This document shows positions 35,295-45,918 of a stretch of DNA of 64,000 nucleotides, one piece after another (within the stretch, counting starts at the first letter, position 1; each line of letters starts with the position of its first letter). The stretch comes from Zanthoxylum bungeanum (taxonomy: Eukaryota; Streptophyta; Magnoliopsida; Sapindales; Rutaceae): contig SKCR01041559.1 of the NCBI GenBank assembly GCA_019454045.1, positions 1 to 64,000 on the forward strand. The letters are read 5' to 3'. A model generated the notes under the pieces. The model did no database searches and was not told where the DNA came from. It saw only the letters and a list, made by a program, of their open reading frames with translations. Both the position numbers and the translations under genes were made by a program.

Positions 35295-35965
35295 ATGGTT
35301 GCAACCCATTAGAGTACCAGTTTTGTATCCCTGCGTGATCATCATCTCCATATGATTGAAGTGATACTTTCATCTTGACATCACATCCAATACACTACGA
35401 TTCTCAATAAACCCAGAAGAGGCGTACACGGAACCTATTAAAGTCCCGGATGACCAAAACCAAAGCGTATTGATTGTCGCAAGTACTAGCGATGCAAGTC
35501 TCAGGTTAAGACCAAATACACCTACCCTGATGCGAATTCCCATAGACACATAGTCATACTACCAATAGGATTCCGAGGGGTCTATCCAGAGCGAAGCTGT
35601 TTCCGTACCATCGGTAAACACAACCTCCTATCATATTTGCATAAGTATCCAATACTTAAATATATGAGAACTATAATGTTACGCTTCTATAACACGCACA
35701 AGTGCAATACTAGTCTATTCTTCATTATTGATGTCCAGTCTCGATAATACTACGACTATGGATATGTAATGATTAAACCTTTATGGATTGATATTGTCTC
35801 ATATCTAATAATCCAGAACTAATCATAAGGACTTTTATCATTTATATATTTAAGTAATCAAATTACAAAATGATAAAATAAAATTTCATTGTCACATAGT
35901 TAATTTGTACAAAAACCACAATGTCTTTTACAAATAGTGACGCTATAGGTCATAATTGTCCAACA
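35295..35965 (-). mobile_element. Copia LTR fragment, minus strand
   Basis: On the minus strand it starts TGTTGGACAATTATGACC at 35965, a typical Copia LTR start of another family, and continues to the Athila LTR at 35294. It is non-coding. The 3' part is missing. Confidence 0.6.
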
Positions 35966-36127
35966 TTAGATACTTGTAAACGTTTAGCTTCACAAATTGA
36001 TAGCCTAGGTATTAAGTCCTTATGGGATCGATATGTTTTATATTACTTTAGCGATACGTGCGCTTGAGTAACGTTTGTGTTTATACTCCGATCAATTGGT
36101 CTGTCCGAGCGCTAAGTTCTAAAGGTG
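35966..36127 (+). mobile_element. Possible LTR 3' end preceding the gag-only element
   Basis: AGTCCTTATGGGATCGATAT and GCGATACGTGCGCTTGAG resemble the last 100 bases of the Athila-type LTRs. The Copia scrap at 35295 precedes it and gag starts right after, so this may be a recombinant LTR/gag junction. Confidence 0.4.
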
Positions 36128-36433
36128 ATTGGCATGTCACTCAAATGAGCACCGATGATATGGTACAATAGCCTGGAGAAGAAAATAAAGAATTATTGGA
36201 GAACTTTGGCAGAAGCATTCCTGAATCAATATGTCATCTATATGGAGATTAAATTGACACTCCGTGAAATGGAAAATACCAAGCAAAAGCAAGAGGAAAG
36301 CTTCAATGAGTACCTAGACCGCTGGAGAAGCGATTTGTTGATGATGCAAACAAAGCAATCGGAAAATGACCAGATCAAAATGATCATCAAATGGACCAAA
36401 CCCTTTATCTACAACAAATTGATGAGGATGACC
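36128..36433 (+). pseudogene. gag: Gypsy gag, first part, split by an LTR element
   Basis: The frame 36155-36436 shows MIWYNSLEKKIKNYWRTLAE, EESFNEYLDRWRSDLLMMQT and DQIKMIIKWTKPFIYNKLMR, clearly related to the minus-strand Gag at 20681-20001. Codons before 36155 continue the homology but contain a stop. Coding sequence is interrupted at 36433 by the element 36434-38319 and continues at 38325 in the same protein. Confidence 0.85.
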
Positions 36434-37089
36434 TGATATGATACAGAGAGCATCAAGAAAACAAGCCTCGAAGTATGGATCCAAGCATCCCAGGATGAAG
36501 CCTAATAATCCATTCAAGTTATTTGGCAATGAATGGGTCAAAAATATACAAGCGAAGGCCTCATAGAGGGGGTTAATGTTAGTGTTTATTTTAGAGTGGG
36601 CCGACTGTTAGGGGCCCTAGGTTTTAATAGTGGTGTTTATTCTAAAGTGGGCCAAATGTTAGGGGCCGAAGAATAAGGATTATTACCTAGGGTTATTTCT
36701 GGCTTTTTTAACATATTACAATTAGGGTTTCCATTATACTATTTAAACAAGCATTCATTAATAAAATGGATGAATGTTTAACATTAAAAATTAATATTGT
36801 CGTTAGGCACATTAGTGGTGAGGCCGTGGATGGCTAACCATGGAAGAGTGGAGTCTCTTCAAAACTTATCAAATGAGGTTGTTGTCATTTGTAGCATTTC
36901 AAGCAATTAGGGGTTCATGAGGTTTTGTTCTTCACGGGTTTCTAATCTTCAAACCTCGTTGTGCTTTCCTGGGCGCTCATAATAATCTTTTGTGGGTCAT
37001 GGGCTTTGTTTACGCGGGGTTCACAAGAGTTGCGTGGATAACAATCTCTTGTGGGTTTGCTTGGCTTTGCTCCAGGCAGATTTTCATCA
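36434..37089 (+). repeat. 5' LTR of the non-autonomous element
   Basis: It runs from TGATATGATACAGAGAGCAT to GCAGATTTTCATCA. It differs from the 3' LTR at many positions, so the insertion is not recent. A TATA-like TATTTAAAC is near 36739. Confidence 0.9.
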
Positions 37090-37091
37090 AT

Positions 37092-37104
37092 TGGTATTCA
37101 GAGC
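37092..37104 (+). other. Primer-binding site, variant Met tRNA type
   Basis: TGGTATTCAGAGC differs from the usual TGGTATCAGAGC by one inserted T. It lies two bases after the LTR. Confidence 0.65.
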
Positions 37105-37134
37105 TTTGGTTGCAGAGCAGGTTATATCTTACAG

Positions 37135-37415
37135 TTTGTGTTTTTTTAATTTTTTTTTCTTTTTTTCTTTTTTATGATTTTTTTCTTTTCTTTGAGTCAT
37201 GTTTCTGTTAATTTTTTTTCTTTTCTTTGAGTACTGTTTCTGTTAAGTTTTTTCATTTCTTTGAGTCTTGTTTCTGTTATTTTTTTCTTTTCTTTGAGTC
37301 ATGTTTCTGTTAATTTTTTTTTCTTTTCTTTGAATCCAGTTTCTGTTAAAAAAAATTTCTCTTCTTTGAGTCATATTTCTGTTAATTTTTTTTTCTTTTC
37401 TTTCTTTCATTTTCT
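37135..37415. repeat. Imperfect repeats of TTTCTTTGAGTCATGTTTCT with T-runs
   Basis: About six units of 45-55 bases (37185, 37228, 37258, 37292, 37327, 37363) make up half of the internal region. Long homopyrimidine runs separate them. Frames across them are chance. Confidence 0.85.
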
Positions 37416-37605
37416 TTTGTATCCTGCATGTGTTGGATTCATAAATTTCAAAAAAAAAATGAAGCAAAAAAAACATGGGCTATGGAAAAAAAAACACAAA
37501 TCATGCGCTACAAAAAAAGGAACAGAAAGACAAATCAGATTTGGTTAGAGATAAAGTGTTTGGACATTACTGATTGACCTTAAAGATTCGAGGACGAATC
37601 TTATT

Positions 37606-37619
37606 AAAGAAGGGGAGAA
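37606..37619 (+). other. Polypurine tract
   Basis: AAAGAAGGGGAGAA directly precedes the 3' LTR. It is preceded by ATTCGAGGACGAATC, text common near the end of Gypsy elements. Confidence 0.8.
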
Positions 37620-38319
37620 TGATATGATACAGGGAGCATCAAGAAAACAAGCCTCAAATTATGGATCCAAGCATCCAAGGATGAAGCCTAATAATCCATT
37701 CAAGTTATTTGGCAATGAAAGGGTCGAAAATATACAAGCGAAGGCCTTCTAGAGGGGGTTAATGTTAGTGTTTATTTTAAAGTGGGCTGACTGTTAGGGG
37801 CCCTAGGTTTTAATATTGTTGTTTATTCTAGAGTAGGCCAAATATTAGGGGCCCAAGATTTTATTTGTAATAAGGATTATTACATAGGATTATTTCTAAT
37901 TTTTTAACATATTACAATTAGGGTTTCCATTATGCTATTTAAACAAGCTTTTCATTAATAAAATGGACGAATATTTAACCTTAAAAATTAATATTGTCAT
38001 TAGGCACATTGGTGGTGTGGCCGTGGATGGCTAACCATAGAAGAGTGGATTCTCTTCAAAACTTATCAAAGGAGGTTGCTGTCTTTTGTGGCATTTCAAG
38101 CAATTAGGGGTTCGTGAGACTTTGTTCTTCACGGGTTTCTAATCCTCAAACCTCGTTGTGCTTTCCTGGGTGCTCAAAATAATCTTCACGGGTTTCTAAT
38201 CCTCAAACCTCGTTGTGCTTCTGGTTTCATAGGCTTTGTTCCCGCGGGGTTCACAGGAGTTGCGTGGATAAAAATCTCTTGTGGGTTTGCTTGTCTTTGC
38301 TCCAAGCAGGTTTTCATCA
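37620..38319 (+). repeat. 3' LTR of the non-autonomous element
   Basis: It runs from TGATATGATACAGGGAGCAT to GCAGGTTTTCATCA. It is longer than the 5' LTR mainly because CTTCACGGGTTTCTAATCCT...GTTGTGCTT is present twice (about 38128 and 38185). Confidence 0.9.
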
Positions 38320-38324
38320 TGACC

Positions 38325-38790
38325 TCCATAATAAAAAACTTCCGACAGTTGAAGAAGACTGTTATGGATATAGAGGAAGAAAAAGAAGAATAATAATAAT
38401 AAAAAAAAGAGGCTTTATGGCCAATAAGAATATAAGAAAAGCAATGGATGAGGCTCAGTACCTGAAGCAGCTGAAGTAAACACAATCCAAAAATGACACT
38501 TTTTCTACTTGGGAAGGCCAATGTCCAAAGTTTTAGCTAAGCTTTAGAAACAAGGCCTACTAAAGCCCTTACAGCATAAACCACTACCAAACCCAATCCC
38601 CCACCCCATAGACCTGAACCAATATTACCACTTCCACCATAAGACGAGCCATGGCACCGATAGTAGCCTTCGCAACAGCATGAAATCCAAAATCTTATCG
38701 ACGCTGGTAGAATACTATATCCGGAACAAGCCTCAACCATGTAGTAATCGGGCTTCAAGTTGTCAAATAAATTTGCATTTGCATCTTTCA
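38325..38790 (+). pseudogene. gag: Gypsy gag, second part with knuckle-region remnant
   Basis: After the TSD the frame continues with a stretch equivalent to FRQLRETVMDIEEEE of the related Gag at 20001-20681, then stops in an AAT/AAAG-rich tract. Later pieces match the LLKPLEPKPL and HEIQDLID segments of the minus-strand relative (near 38560 and 38690) with several frame changes. The zinc-knuckle cysteines are no longer clear. Confidence 0.65.
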
Positions 38791-39949
38791 TTCAACATGG
38801 AATGATTCTTCTTTTTTTCAAATGATGAAATAAATTTTATTTTCTGAAATTTTTTATCTCTCAACAAAATGAATGTGTCTAAATTTTGAAGGAAGATTCA
38901 ACATTGGAATCACTAGCAGAATGCAACCTAAAATATTGCGCACTAAAACCTGAGCTTAGAATTGCATTTCCTACTTTAAAAGAATGTATGCTGGCCCAAC
39001 TTGTAGAGATAGATAAAACACTTGACATTCATTTGACTCTTTCCTAAAGTCGAGGCTAAGATGACACCAGGATAATGAGATGACATAAATAAAAAATATG
39101 TGTGAATAAAGAAAAAAAAAGGAAAGAAAAAAGAAAGAAAAAAAAAGGAAAAGAGAGAAAAATGGTGTATCCCACATAAAAAAACTACTCCACTGTCTGA
39201 AGTGTTTAGTAACCGGGAGTATCGTGAACCCCACGAGTACTTTTACGTCAAACGATAACTTTGTTGAGTAACCAGAAGCTCGCATCACAAATGTAGAGTC
39301 TTTACGTCAAAAAATAATTTGATGGCTTAAGGAAGTTAGGGATGAAAATAAACCCGATATAAAATAAACTTTGGAAAAAGAAAATAATGTTGATCCTTAA
39401 CTAGGTGCTAGATTATCTTAACCAAGGAAGAGATAAAATGAAATAAAGTGTTAGCATTAAATCCACATTTAGCGCCAACATAAACCAATCTGGGTTGCAA
39501 GCAATTCTAAGAAAAAAGAACCACACACACTTGGATAAGTATTTGAAAGGTGAAACCTTAGTTAAAATGAGTTTTGAATTTAGACAATGCTCAAACTTTG
39601 AAATAGATGGAATTTCGAGAAAATTTTTAAGAACGTGTGAAGAATCATTGCATGATAAAATAAATTTTGAATGCAAAAGCGATGATTGGAGAAACCCCAA
39701 AAGAGCAGCTTGAACTAAAGTAAAAGTCTTATGATATATCCGCAAAAGGGCACCAAGACTCATGCGATCTCTTAAGTCTTAGAATGTGCATGTACATAGA
39801 GATCATTTGCACGCATGCATGCATGCATATATATATATATATGCATATATAACATTTATTTTTTCATGAAACTGACACAAAGAAAAAAAAAGGAAAAACT
39901 CTCAAAAAATTAGGTGGCAACAAGAGCCTCCAAGACACCGAGTATCAAA
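38791..39949 (+). mobile_element. Non-coding internal region of the gag-only Gypsy element
   Basis: No conserved frame is seen. A GCATGCATGCAT plus (AT)n microsatellite lies at about 39809-39848. Position and lack of pol motifs mirror 19096-19790 of the minus-strand relative. Confidence 0.5.
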
Positions 39950-40684
39950 AATCAGAAAAGTAAGGGTGAGGCTCGCCAAAAGAAGAATACTAGGGGTAAG
40001 CCCCACCAAAATAATGCCTAGGGCGAGGCCTGCCAAAAGAAGAATGTCTAGGGCGAGGCCCGCGAAAAGAAGAATGCCATAGGCAAGACCATTCAAAAGA
40101 AGAATATTAGGGACAAGGCCAGCCTAAAGAATAATGTCAGTGGCAAGGCCGCCAAAAGAAGAATGTTGGGGACGAGGCCCGCCAAAAGAAGAATGTTAAG
40201 GGAAAGGCCATATAAAATAAGAATACTGGGGGCAAAGCCCGCCAAAAAAAAAAAAGAATGTTGGAGGCGACGCTCGCCAAAAGAATAATGTCAGGATCGA
40301 TGTTTGTCTAAAGAAGAAGCATATGGAAGAAAATCCCATAGTCGAGAACAAAGCCCACAAAAAACGAAGTTAGGAATAAAGCTTGTAGCTTCTCAGACAC
40401 ATCGAGAATAAAGCCTAAAAGTCAGGAACAAAACTCACAATCAAAAAAGTAGGGAATAAAGCCTGTAGCCATTCAAAAGCATCGGGAATAAAGCTCAAAA
40501 GTTGGGAACAATGCCCAAGTCAAGAATAAAGCCTATAGCCAACCAAAGTTGGGAATAAAGCCCACAATCATCAAAATCGGGAATAAAACGTGCAATCATT
40601 CAGAAATATTGGGAACAAAGCCCAAGATCATCCAACATCAGGAACGAATCCCACTAAGTCAAGAGTATAGCATGGGTGTAATCC
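39950..40684. repeat. Two abutting minisatellite arrays
   Basis: About 39963-40310 has roughly a dozen 28-30-bp units of GGGCGAGGCCCGCCAAAAG plus AAGAATG. About 40311-40680 has GGGAATAAAGCCCACAATCA-like units. Frames through them (such as 39902-40096 minus) are repeat artefacts. The GGGCGAGGCCC core matches the complement of the array near 18240-18400, so the two gag-only elements share this feature. Confidence 0.9.
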
Positions 40685-41042
40685 GGTGGATATCTAGCAT
40701 GGGTGTATTTTAAAATTTAAAATAATACAATATTTTATTTTTTCAAGTGTTAAAGAAAAACCAGAAATAAATCTGGGTCCGGAAAAATCTAGTCGGTATA
40801 AAAATCGAATAAGGGGTGCAACTACTCGGGCCTAGGCATGTTATGTTGCATGCTGCTGAGGATCATACTAGGTGTTACAACGCTACTTTATAGCGCTGCA
40901 ATGCCTTGCTCTCGGCCATTTGGCTGAGTGCAAAGCTTATTTAATTTTTTTTTAATTTTAAAAAACCTAAACCCTTTTAAAATCACCCAAAATAATTTTA
41001 ATTTCAAAACCAACCACAACACATGTTATGCAACAAACATAT

Positions 41043-41072
<30 letters not shown>
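40685..41072 (-). mobile_element. Copia LTR 3' part (segment U1), minus strand
   Basis: GGTGGATATCTAGCATGGGT and the following text match 62775-62960, the 3' part of another minus-strand Copia LTR. It contains the ATGTTATG...GCTGCTGAG and GCTACTTTATAGCGCTGC text shared with 41890 and 44640. It ends inside a (TA)n run, where an Athila-type LTR fragment is joined. Confidence 0.75.
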
Positions 41073-41075
<3 letters not shown>

Positions 41076-41858
41076 CGCATTTTTACTTTATGTCTTTTAT
41101 TTTCAAGTTTTTACTAGCCCTAGTTATGTGTTGTAACTAAATTAGTTATCTGGGGTTGTGATGACTTTTAATATCACCGTTTTATAAGGGGTCTATTATA
41201 GCTTGGGTAATATAAAGATTTATTTATTGAGTCTTAATCTTAATGCTTTTTCATTAACTGCCATTAATACAATTGAACTGGGAATCTAAAATGAACTAGA
41301 CATAGGGATTTTAGGTTTAAGACCTTAGACTCAATAGCCCACGATCTTCTTTGAGGATAGATAACCCTTTAATAGATTTCCTTACAGGATAGGAATATAC
41401 CTGTCGGGCAGGGGTAGCCATAATTGGAACTTAAACTTAATGAATCCAGATAATTTGGTTGACATAGACATATGGTTCAATTGGGTTAAACTGGGTATTT
41501 GTGTCTGACCATCGACAGAGGCTTACACATAATTTAGTGTTCCAGGTTAATAAATCAATATATTACCCAACTTTAAGATAACCACTTCATCTTTAAAATG
41601 ATATTGGAAGAAATCACAACCCTAGATAGTTTTTAATATTGAATTTTCTTAAAACCTACTTTCGAACAATTTTATTTACTTGTTTTTAAATTTAGAATCG
41701 TCACCATTTCAAATCAATCAAAAAACCTGTTAGATACTAGTAATCATTTGACCTCATAAAATTAATAGATTAGATATTAAGTCCTCGTGGGATTGATATT
41801 TTTATACTACTTGAACGATACGTGCGCTTGCGTTATACGCGTGTGTAAGCACCGGTCA
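41073..41858 (+). mobile_element. Athila-type LTR 3' fragment
   Basis: From TATCGCATTTTTAC to GCACCGGTCA it is a near copy of 43820-44606, the 3' third of the neighbouring solo LTR. It is followed by the same CAAACTTACCTAGCAAGC. It starts within the (TA)n tract of segment U1. Confidence 0.9.
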
Positions 41859-42445
41859 CAAACTTACCTAGCAAGCTTGAGCATCATACTACTCGGGCCT
41901 AGGCATGTTATGTTACATGCTGCTGAGCATCATACTAGGCGTTACAGCGCTACTTTATAGCGCTGCAACGCCTTGCTCTTGGCCATTTGGCTGAGTGCAA
42001 AGCTTATTTAATTTTTTTTTAATTTTAAAAAACCTAAACCCTTTTAAAATCACCCAAAATAATTTTAATTTCAAAACCAACCACAACACATGTTATGCAA
42101 CAAACATATATAAATTCTATATATATATATATATATGCATTTTTTTGATTCAAAATACAACTCAAAATAGAATCTCACAACGAAATGACTCATGAACATT
42201 TCTAGGTCATCCAGAGGTGGTTAAGTGATTCTACAATAGTAGCCATAACTCTAAGCTTTAATTTAGAGTTTCAAACTCTAATTTTATGTCTATGACTAAC
42301 ATAAACATCTTTGACCTTATTAACAAACATATTGTGTTTATACTTCTAAAACATCCTAACATAATTTATTAGCTTTATTTCAAAATTAAGCTATATAATT
42401 ATGCATCCAATACATAAAAGAATATAACTTAAGAGAAGTTCAAAC
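41859..42445 (-). mobile_element. Copia LTR segment U2, minus strand
   Basis: From CAAACTTACCTAGCAAGCTT to AAGAGAAGTTCAAAC it is a near copy of 44607-45207. An AGCGCTACTTTATAGCGCT inverted repeat lies at about 41946-41964. Confidence 0.85.
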
Positions 42446-44606
42446 TGATGAGTGGTAAATCTATCACTATTTCCCACTCATTTAACCTAATATTTTGTAT
42501 AGTTTCTTGAGTTTTGTGAATATTTTGATGTGTTTTTTGTTATTTTGTAGATAAATAAAGTTTCAGGATATTCTAGAGGTGATTTGGGCCAAAACAGTGA
42601 AAATTGGACGAAAATGGCATTTTGGTAATTTCCCGCGTCGCGACGCCTAACATGCGCCGAACAGTGCTAACGTGCGCCGGGCCCACAAATCAGAATCTGA
42701 GAAAAGTTTGACTTTGCTAACGTGCGCCGTGCCACGTGTCACCATCACAGCCGATCTGCTAACATACGTCGTGCCACGTGTCAGCATCCTACGGTGCCGA
42801 CAGTCATCATTGCCATGTGTGCCACGTGTCATCCTACGTGTCTCCATGTCATCAGCCACGTCAGCAAGTCAAAAAGTCAACATTGCCACGTGTCGTGCCA
42901 CATCATCATCATCCAATCAGGAAGTGCCATGTGTCACAATCCTACGGTTCCGAAGTCTCTTTCCCACGTGTCGCCACATCACTGCCACATCACCGCCACG
43001 TCAGCGCCAAGTCAGCATCAATCATTGAGTATCTAATCCTTATCTGACACGTGGCGGATAAGAATCTCATCGACCAATCAGAAGCCGCCACGTGTCACAA
43101 TAATTGAAGCCTAACCACCTCGCCACGTGTCACCTTATCAGCTTATCCAGAATCTTCAAACCGGCGAACCAGAGCGTGCCACGTCGACAAAAGCTAGCGT
43201 AGCGACGCTGAAGGCCCTGGAGTCGCGACGCTGGAAGCCTACCGAGGCCTATAAATTGACCTCGAGATTTCAGAATTCATTGCACCACTTTCTCTCTTAT
43301 ATTCTATCTAAAGAGAGAGTTTATCTCTCTACTTTCTTTTAATTTTTAGTTTTGTTTAGTTTTTTAGTTTTGTAATTAATTTTAATTACGTTTTGTAATA
43401 ATAGTAATTTAATTTTTACTTTTTACTTTTTACAGTTTTTACTATTCACCATGAGGAGGTAACTTCCCCATCTAGGGTGAAAGGTAATTCTTTTACTGTT
43501 ACTATTTAGATTAATCTCCCTTAAAAATAATATATTCACTATTTAAAATATTGACTTAAAAAGGATACCGTCAGATTGGTCGGTTGGTAATTTTATTTTG
43601 GTTCCGCCTTTATGGCTGGTTTATGGACAAATACTACCACCTTAATGGCTGGTTGGACTTAATTTGACTTAATCAGGATACCGCCTATATGGCTGGTTGG
43701 TAATGTTATCACAAGTTTATATATTATTTTATGGGAGATATCTAAATTAGTAGTAGTAAAAGTAATTCTTTTTACCTTAGCATTTTATTTTATTGTAATT
43801 TACTTTTCAGTATTTACTTTATCGCATTTTTACTTTATGTCTTTTATTTTCAAGTTTTTACTAGCCCTAGTTATGTGTTGTAACTAAATTAGTTATCTGG
43901 GGTTGTGATGACTTTTAATATCACCGTTTTATAAGGGGTCTATTATAGCTTGGGTAATATAAAGATTTATTTATTGAGTCTTAATCTTAATGCTTTTTCA
44001 TTAACTGGCCATTAATAAAATTGAACTGGGAAATCTAAAATGAACTAGACATAGGGATTTTAGGTTTAAGACCTTAGACTCAATAGCCAACGATCTTCTT
44101 TAAGGATAGATACCCTTTAATAGATTTCCTTACAGGATAGGAATATACCTGTCGGGTGGGGGTAGCCATAATTGGAACTTAAACTTAATGAATCCAGATA
44201 ATTTGGTTGACATAGACATATGGTTCAATTGGGTTAAACTGGGTATTTGTGTCTGACCATCGACAGAGGCTTACACATAATTTAGTGTTCCATGTTAATA
44301 AATCAATATATTACCCAACTTTAAGATAACCACTTCATCTTTAAAATGATATTGGAAGAAATCACAACCCTAGATAGTTTTTAATATTGAATTTTCTTAA
44401 AACCTACTTTCGAACAATTTTATTTACTTGTTTTTAAATTTAGAATCGTCACCATTTCAAATCAATCAAAAAACCTGTTAGATACTAGTAATCATTTGAC
44501 CTCATAAAATTAATAGATTAGATATTAAGTCCTCGTGGGATTGATATTTTTATACTACTTGAACGATACGTGCGCTTGCGTTTTACGCGTGTGTAAGCAC
44601 CGGTCA
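42446..44606 (+). mobile_element. Athila-type solo LTR, TSD CAAAC
   Basis: It runs from TGATGAGTGGTAAATCTATC to GCACCGGTCA and is flanked by CAAAC at 42441-42445 and 44607-44611. The interrupted target is seen uninterrupted at 45190-45230. There is no internal region, so two LTRs probably recombined. It belongs to the same U3 type as 33257-35294. TATA box CCTATAAATT is at 43248. Confidence 0.92.
42733..43129 (+). promoter_or_regulatory. Eight CACGTG G-boxes upstream of the solo LTR TATA box
   Basis: Perfect CACGTG at 42733, 42775, 42823, 42887, 42965, 43048, 43089 and 43124, mostly as GCCACGTGTC, plus related CCACGTCA and TACGTGTC words. GCCACGTGTC is a classic G-box/ABRE form bound by bZIP factors in ABA and light responses. 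The overlapping open frames at 42672-43047 come from this repeated text. Confidence 0.8.
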
Positions 44607-45918
44607 CAAACTTACCTAGCAAGCTTGAGCATCATACTACTCGGGCCTAGGCATGTTATGTTACATGCTGCTGAGCATCATACTAGGCGTACAAGCTACA
44701 TACAGCGCTACTTTATAGCGCTGCAACGCCTTGCTCTCGGCCATTTGGCTGAGTGCAAAGCTTATTTATTTTTTTTTTTAATTTTAAAAAACCTAAACCC
44801 TTTTAAAATCACCCAAAATAATTTTAATTTCAAAACCAACCACAACACATGTTATGCAACAAACATATATAAATTCTATATATATATATATATATATATG
44901 CATTTTTTTATTCAAAATACAACCCAAAATAGAATCCCACAATGAAATGACTCATGAACATTTCTAGGTCATCCAAAGGTGGTCAAGTGATTCTACAATA
45001 GTAGCTATATCTCTAAGCTTTAATCTAGAATTTCAAACTCTAATTTTATGTCTATGACTAACATAAACATCTTTGACCTTATTAACAAACATATTGTGTT
45101 TATACTTCTAAAACATCCTAACATAATTTATTAGCCTTATTTCAAAATTAAGCTATATAATTATGCATCCAATACATAAAAGAATATAACTTAAGAGAAG
45201 TTCAAACTTACCTAGCAAGCTTGATGCAAAGATCCAATCTTCTTCTCTTTGTTGAAACGGTTGGAGAACTTCCAAGGTTTGCAAGCTTCACCCCAATATC
45301 CAATCTTGATTCCAATGATAGCAACCTTCACTGCAAGATCCAATCTTGATTTCTCCTAGATGAAATATTATAGAGACCTCACAAGCTTCTCTAAATATTT
45401 TCTAACTTAGGCTAATTTCTCCAAGAATTGCTTGTACTTAGCTTTCTCAAGCTTTATCTTTGCTTAATTAAAACCTTCATAAAGCTTGCTATTTGTAGCA
45501 AAACTTAGGTAATTTTTAATTAATAAAAGTTGTAATCACCTTTTATGTGGGTTTAATCTAATTTGTCTAAATATGTATATTTAGATGTGACTAATCTCCA
45601 TTGTCCCCCACTTTGATTTAATCCAATTAAATCAAGCCAAGGATTAGGCAATGGATTAGTTCAATGTTTCTCACTTTGATTTAATCCAATTAAATCAAGC
45701 AAAAATCACCTATTATTACATACTTATAATTACCATAATATCCTCAAATAGTAGAGATAATTATGATTTTATAATTAAGCCCTTGTATAATTATTAAATT
45801 AATCCAATTAGGTCAATGTAAATAATCAATGTTATCTAATAACACTTGATTATCTTAGTTGATAATTAATCGGCTACCCAAGTGCTCAATGAGTACACTT
45901 CATATTGGGACTCTAAGT
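44607..45918 (-). mobile_element. Copia LTR segment U3 and continuation, minus strand
   Basis: 44607-45207 repeats U2. From 45208 it continues as the same LTR family seen at 63365-64000 (minus) and, inverted, at 56480-57200. It ends after GGGACTCTAAG, where a Gypsy LTR fragment begins. The family TATA box is decayed here (GCTATTTGTAGC at 45499). Confidence 0.8.

Larger units (their letters stand above)
36434..38319 (+). mobile_element. Complete non-autonomous LTR element, TSD TGACC
   Basis: Two LTRs (36434-37089 and 37620-38319) flank about 530 bp of non-coding DNA with a primer-binding site and a polypurine tract. TGACC is present at 36429-36433 and 38320-38324. The element encodes nothing recognisable and must depend on another element's enzymes. 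With 0.65-0.7-kb LTRs it is larger than a typical TRIM. Confidence 0.9.

Noticed and set aside
39950..40684. Regular short repeats resembling a CRISPR array
   Set aside because: Units vary in sequence and length and have no unique spacers; this is a eukaryotic minisatellite inside a retrotransposon.
42672..43047. Three overlapping plus-strand open frames of 89-118 codons
   Set aside because: They lie in the U3 of an LTR and derive from the repeated GCCACGTGTC text, with no conserved domain.
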